Shown piece by piece: positions 60,151-64,000 of a stretch of 64,000 nt of DNA (position 1 is its first letter; each line of letters begins with the position of its first letter). This DNA is from Onchidella celtica. Taxonomy: Eukaryota; Mollusca; Gastropoda; Systellommatophora; Onchidiidae. The translations under genes and the position numbers were made by a program. The stretch lies in the NCBI GenBank assembly GCA_963931925.1, contig OZ007581.1, forward strand, positions 22,378,947 through 22,442,946. Direction: 5' to 3'. Under the pieces are notes generated by a model that was not told the origin of the DNA, did no database searches, and saw nothing but the letters and a program-made list of their open reading frames with translations.

Positions 60151-60814
60151 ATGCCACGAAAGTGCTGTGTGCCCAATTGCAGGGGCAACTACGATAAGAC
60201 TGTGAAGACATCAGTGTTTACTTTTCCAAAAGACTCGGGGACACGTAGCCTGTGGATTAGCAAGATTCCGAGGGCCAATTTCCAGCCTACGGATGAATCT
60301 GTGGTTTGTGCAAACCATTTTAGTCCACAATTCATTCTCACGGAGGACTCAGTGACCAGGCCAGATGGCAGTATACTAACAGTTGCAAGACAAAGACCAA
60401 TGTTAACTGATGATGCTTATCCCTTTATATTCCCAAACTGCCCGTCGTACTTGACAGAAACACCACCCGCTAAAAGGAAAAGACCAGAAGAAAGGCAGTT
60501 CGAGTTGGAGAAACGCGATGAATATGCGTTCAATGATTGGATGGAAGCTGATAAAGTCACAGATTTTCGGATTTTAGCAAGAAATTGCATTTACGGCTTA
60601 ACAATACATCATGGCTACACAGGCTGCAAAACAACACAGAACAGTCTACATACTGGAGTTTTTATCACATAAAGATTCTGACAACTTCACAAAGCCTGTC
60701 CTGACTAGTGCTGTACGAGTTTTCACAGATATGCATGCGGAAGTTTACACCGACAGTTCTGGTATAACATTAATAAACATTTTAAAAACCTATAAAGAAC
60801 AAAAACACTGGTAA
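60151..60814 (+). pseudogene. THAP-domain transposase, N-terminal part, frameshifted
   Basis: The first frame (60151-60672) begins MPRKCCVPNCRGNYD and is a full THAP C2CH domain: Cys5, Cys10, FTFP at 23-26, Trp35, Cys53, His56, and AYPFIFP at 89-95 as the AVPTIF box. A charged helix (KRPEERQFELEKRDEY) follows. Similarity then moves one base to the frame of 60611-60814 (YILEF...FTKPVLTSAVRVFTDMHAEVYTDSSGI), so a frameshift lies around 60605-60650. THAP domains bind the DNA major groove and are the DNA-binding unit of P-element transposases. Confidence 0.8.
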
Positions 60815-60974
60815 AGGAAAAGGAAAAATGAACCTTCTCTTCCCTCTCTCTCTTTCTCTCAGTAAGCGAAGTAGCGATTAACCAAATTAAAGGAAAAAAC
60901 AAAAACAGTTAAACCAGAAACAGAGGCACTTAATCGGATTTTTGTACGACTTTGGACCTCCTTAGCTCGACCGT

Positions 60975-61345
60975 ATTGTCAAAAAATAGCACCATTTGCC
61001 AATGGAAGTGGCTATTTTCACGACATGTCGTGGAAATCGCCTCCGTGAAGTTTTCCGCGACATGTCGTGGAAATGACCTTGGTGAAGTTTTTCACGACGT
61101 TTCACGACAATACAGCTACCCCAGCCCCTTTTCGCCTGATTAGTCAATCTGACTACCGCCCATTGATACAAACTGACTAGACCCTCACGCCCCCCAGGTT
61201 CCGACCTCCCGCTCAGTGGGGGCCGCCATTTTGAGTCAGAAAACGGTAAGCTCTGATTGGATGAAAAACGTGTCGTGAAAAAATCTCTCCACGCTTTTTC
61301 CACGATATGTCGTGTGCCTAGACACTTCGTTTGCCAATAGTATTT
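60975..61345. mobile_element. nested MITE with CACGACATGTCGTGG palindromes
   Basis: TCACGACATGTCGTGGAAA occurs at about 61018 and in variants at about 61050 and 61080. The right side holds reverse-oriented CCACGATATGTCGTG at 61301. The outer blocks (TTTGCCAATGGAAGTGGCTA on the left, TTGGCAAACGAAGTGTCTAG reversed on the right) form an imperfect inverted pair. It lies in the middle of the THAP transposon, with no coding capacity. Confidence 0.5.
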
Positions 61346-62190
61346 CATTTCTGGCATTTCCATTTACATCAAAGAGCCACAGATGTGTTCCAGAGGTCAA
61401 TTAGAGAGGGAAGGTGCAGTTTCGGTTGCATGCTTACTGCCCCCTTATGACCCTGCAATCTCTTCTGAGAATCAAAGGAGGGCTTGACCTCATGACCTGT
61501 CTTAATTAAAACTGATTTTGCCAGCCGAAACACTTCTCAGCACAACTTACAACTTTACTTCACTTGGATAATGGTAATGTTTTTTTTTTGTTAGCGAATG
61601 ATGATACCGCAATACAATAATAATATTATCGTGTTTAAATCTGTAAGAGTTTGGTGCTCGCACCAGCTAATTTCGACAATCAGGCTTGCATTTCCGTATG
61701 TATCTGTTTTGTTGGCGCTACTGGTTGATGCCTTAGTCAGTGGAAAGTTAAGCCTTATCTCTGAAATAATGGTAATCGTCTTGAAGTATAGGATATTAAC
61801 CCCAGACACCGCACTCATTCACACTCTGTAATGCTGATTAACCTACTAGTATTGTCCTCAGAGCTTTCTGTCAACTCTTTCATTTTCAATCGGTACATAA
61901 TAAAAATTAATTGCTTTGAAGTGATATTTATGACAAAGATAAATTTTTGCTTGTCTACATTCATAAAATCAGCCTATGAATTCTTTACAGTACGAGTACC
62001 AGACAGTTCTCTGAAATGGCTGTTTGGCCAGAACTCTCCTCCAACACTGACAGTGACATTGTGCATGTGGTCACAGTTTGACACTCTTTTATCTTGTTTT
62101 TGTGGTCATAATGTAAATAAGACAACGGATATCAAGGACCAATAGCAGGTCTTTATTGACGGTCTGTAAAACTTTACCAGTGATGAGAGA
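61346..62190. other. THAP transposon interior, no clear coding
   Basis: AT-rich. ORFs on both strands at 61591-61831 and 61831-62145 have no recognised domain. The central transposase region expected here is not readable. Confidence 0.35.
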
Positions 62191-62593
62191 ATGGAAGACA
62201 GTGATGACGAGAAGGGATCGCAAGTAAAGGAGAGGATGTTGTTCGTACTGGAACAGTTGAAATTATTGTTCTCTTCTGTGAAGAGATATTCCTGTGAGAT
62301 GCTGTTGCAAGCTTTGTATAATATATTATCACATCCTTCATACCTAAAAAGGCCTTTGTGTAAATCAGAGACAAGTTTTGTTAAAGCTGGCAATGGCACG
62401 GATTCAGTCTCTAGGCATGTGTGATGGGGAGTGTGAAGCATGTGGTCAGGATTATTCTCAACTAGTTATGAAATATTGTAAACCTACAGTGAACATTTTC
62501 CTGAACAACTACATGTATTCAAAACATTTCTCGGACAAAACTTCTTCAGGGAATAATGCCAGAAACCTGAAGACATACACCAAAAGGACCTAA
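62191..62593 (+). pseudogene. C-terminal transposase pieces of the THAP transposon
   Basis: The frame at 62191-62424 gives VKERMLFVLEQLKLLFSSVK then RYSCEMLLQALYNILSHPSY, resembling the helical block after the THAP region in P-like transposases. A second frame (62378-62593) gives CDGECEACGQDYSQL and KPTVNIFLNNYMYSKHFSDK up to a stop at 62591. The frame change lies near 62400. Assignment rests on position within the TIRs and pattern; moderate only. Confidence 0.45.
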
Positions 62594-63761
62594 ATTCCAA
62601 ACATCTTTTTTTGCGGACGATTTTGTTCACGTTTACAAAGGTACGTTTCACTCTTATGATTATAATTTTTTTTTTTTTTGCTGTTAATACTGGCTACTAA
62701 TGTTACATGCAGGCCACTCTTTATTGCACTTTCCTAGACTAGCTGTTCTAATACTAATTACTAATGTTAATGTTGTATCCACTAACCTAGTTCTGACGGT
62801 GCTTTTTATGTTACATGCATTAACATTAAATATGTGAAATATTAAATAGGGGAAAAAAACACAAAAATTGTGAATGTTAACGTAGGGATGTTTGGTTTGA
62901 ATCACACTCGACTGTTTTAGTACATGTAACAGGAAACCAGTTTCACGATAACAAACACCGATCTTGCCAATAGTCAGGCTTACTCTTTGGCTATTAGTTG
63001 GTCAGTCTACACTTAGCCCAACGTTAATAAGTGCTATAGACGTGCGACAGATAATGGAAATAAAAAAAAAGCAGAGAATCCATAATTATTTCAACACACC
63101 CGCCAGATAGGTACCGGCGTGATACCAATGCTTTTGTTTCTTCGCGTGCAATAAACATCAGGGCTGCTACTCGCTCGCCGACCGCCCCATAGTGTGACGT
63201 CACGCCAGGAGTGTGTCGGGCCATGTTATCACGAGGGCCATGAACAGATACACCATACATTCATGTGATAGAACTAAAAGATTATTCACAAGACTCATAA
63301 TTGTGTCCCGGTGAATAAGTCTTGTAGTGGCTCACAAATCTGAAGGAATCCAACTTCAGAACATCGTCCTAGCACAACAAAAACTGCTGGTTTTAAATGC
63401 AGTTGGCGTGGCGACCTTTTAAAACAGTTGTTTATCTTCATTTTGGCACGTCTTGCATACACAAGTTGTAGAGTGACGCACTTGGATTAGTTGGATCCGT
63501 TTCGTCTAAATGGTAGATTATACACGTGTAGCGGCCACAACAGGCCACCGAATGGTCCAGTTGAAATAACTATTTAAAGAACCGTAAATGTGATTTTTTA
63601 AAAATTTAAAGATGAATGAATTCTGTTTTAAGAAAATGAAGGTGCAGGAGCGCAATTTGTTAATTATTTCAGTAATCGCCAATTTTCTACTGATCGATTA
63701 CTGATTACTTTTATCCTAAAAAATCGAAGTAATCAATACATAGTAATCAAAATGCCCAACA

Positions 63762-64000
63762 CTAGTAGCCGAGGTACCCAGCGTAGCCGAGGATCAATCT
63801 ATTTGTTAGTTTCAGCTCTAGGTGATTAGAATGGGTCTGCTTCACCTTGCCCGTTCCTTGCTTTAGGTTTATTTTGTTCGTTTGCTTATTTGTTGTTGTT
63901 GTTTCAGATACGTGTTACTGCATTCCCTAATGCCCTACGCACCCCTCCAGCAATAGAGACAAAGGATATCATGAAATGGCAATACTCTGCGCACTGGGCA
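63762..64000 (-). mobile_element. Helitron-like family B, copy 5, cut by window edge
   Basis: Read on the minus strand it has the shared blocks in order: TGCGCAGAGTATTGCC, AACAACAACAACAAATAAGC, AAATAAACCTAAAG, CAAGGTGAAGCAGACCC, then CTCGGCTACTAG at 63762 followed by T. It extends beyond the right edge. Confidence 0.55.

Larger units (their letters stand above)
59889..63242 (+). mobile_element. P-like THAP DNA transposon, degenerate
   Basis: Imperfect inverted termini of about 65 bp: left from 59889 (CGTGGCCTTCGTAATCAAAT, then TGACGTCACGATATGGGGCGG) and right, reversed, from 63242 (CATGGCCCTCGTGATAACAT, then TGACGTCACACTATGGGGCGG). A 7-bp direct repeat AACAGAT flanks the element (59882-59888, 63243-63249); P-superfamily elements make 8-bp duplications, and extending by one base gives 7 of 8. 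It is 3354 bp and encodes a THAP domain near the left end and decayed transposase pieces near the right. The palindrome TGACGTCA in both TIRs may be a binding or promoter site. Confidence 0.78.

Overview
This is AT-rich animal nuclear DNA. Genes have GT-AG introns, a ciliary protein and a Golgi glycosyltransferase are present, and most of the rest is mobile DNA. The repeat mix (RTE-type and L2-like LINEs, Helitron-like ends, a KRBA2/Ginger-like integrase transposon, a THAP transposon) fits a marine invertebrate. A mollusc is my best guess, from protein style only and not proven.

Two host genes can be read with confidence. (1) A six-exon gene on the + strand (3798-9800) encodes a 277-residue homologue of Flattop/CFAP126, a basal-body and cilium protein. 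A near-perfect RFX X-box lies about 100 bp upstream, and a poly(A) signal lies at 10568. (2) A gene on the - strand (coding exons between 26315 and 16705) encodes a GT14-family beta-1,6-N-acetylglucosaminyltransferase (GCNT/core-2 type). Five coding exons join in phase; the first coding exon with the start codon was not found. One intron carries an antisense, TSD-flanked RTE-type LINE (18283-22745) that was itself hit by a second LINE. A third, unidentified candidate gene has two phase-compatible exons at 59020-57942 (-).

Layout: 0-2.6 kb, a degraded DNA element marked by eleven copies of a 14-15 bp motif; 3.7-10.6 kb, CFAP126; 12.2-15.2 kb, Helitron-like repeats and a hairpin element carrying a 127-bp copy of CFAP126 exon 5; 16.7-26.3 kb, GCNT; 26.6-32 kb, a 31-bp minisatellite, duplicated blocks, a fold-back element, a Harbinger-type MITE and a MITE pair; 33.8-35.8 kb, an L2-like LINE tail, a dead Tc1-like transposase and a Helitron-like copy; 39.3-42 kb, a palindromic MITE and a Ginger-like transposon with 201-bp TIRs whose integrase core is deleted in frame; 44-47 kb, a degenerate coding remnant and a solo LTR; 48.6-53.6 kb, a second solo LTR holding a longer Ginger-like copy; 54.5-59.6 kb, Helitron-like, L2-like and hAT-like fragments; 59.9-63.2 kb, a P-like THAP transposon bounded by a 7-bp TSD; and an incomplete Helitron-like copy at the right edge.

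The most unusual features are the recent capture of a host ciliary-gene exon inside a large inverted repeat only 3.7 kb from its source; the two Ginger-like copies with complementary lesions (one lacks the catalytic core but keeps its frame, the other keeps the core but is frameshifted); and a duplicated intron that creates a 32-nt pseudo-exon in the middle of the integrase catalytic triad.
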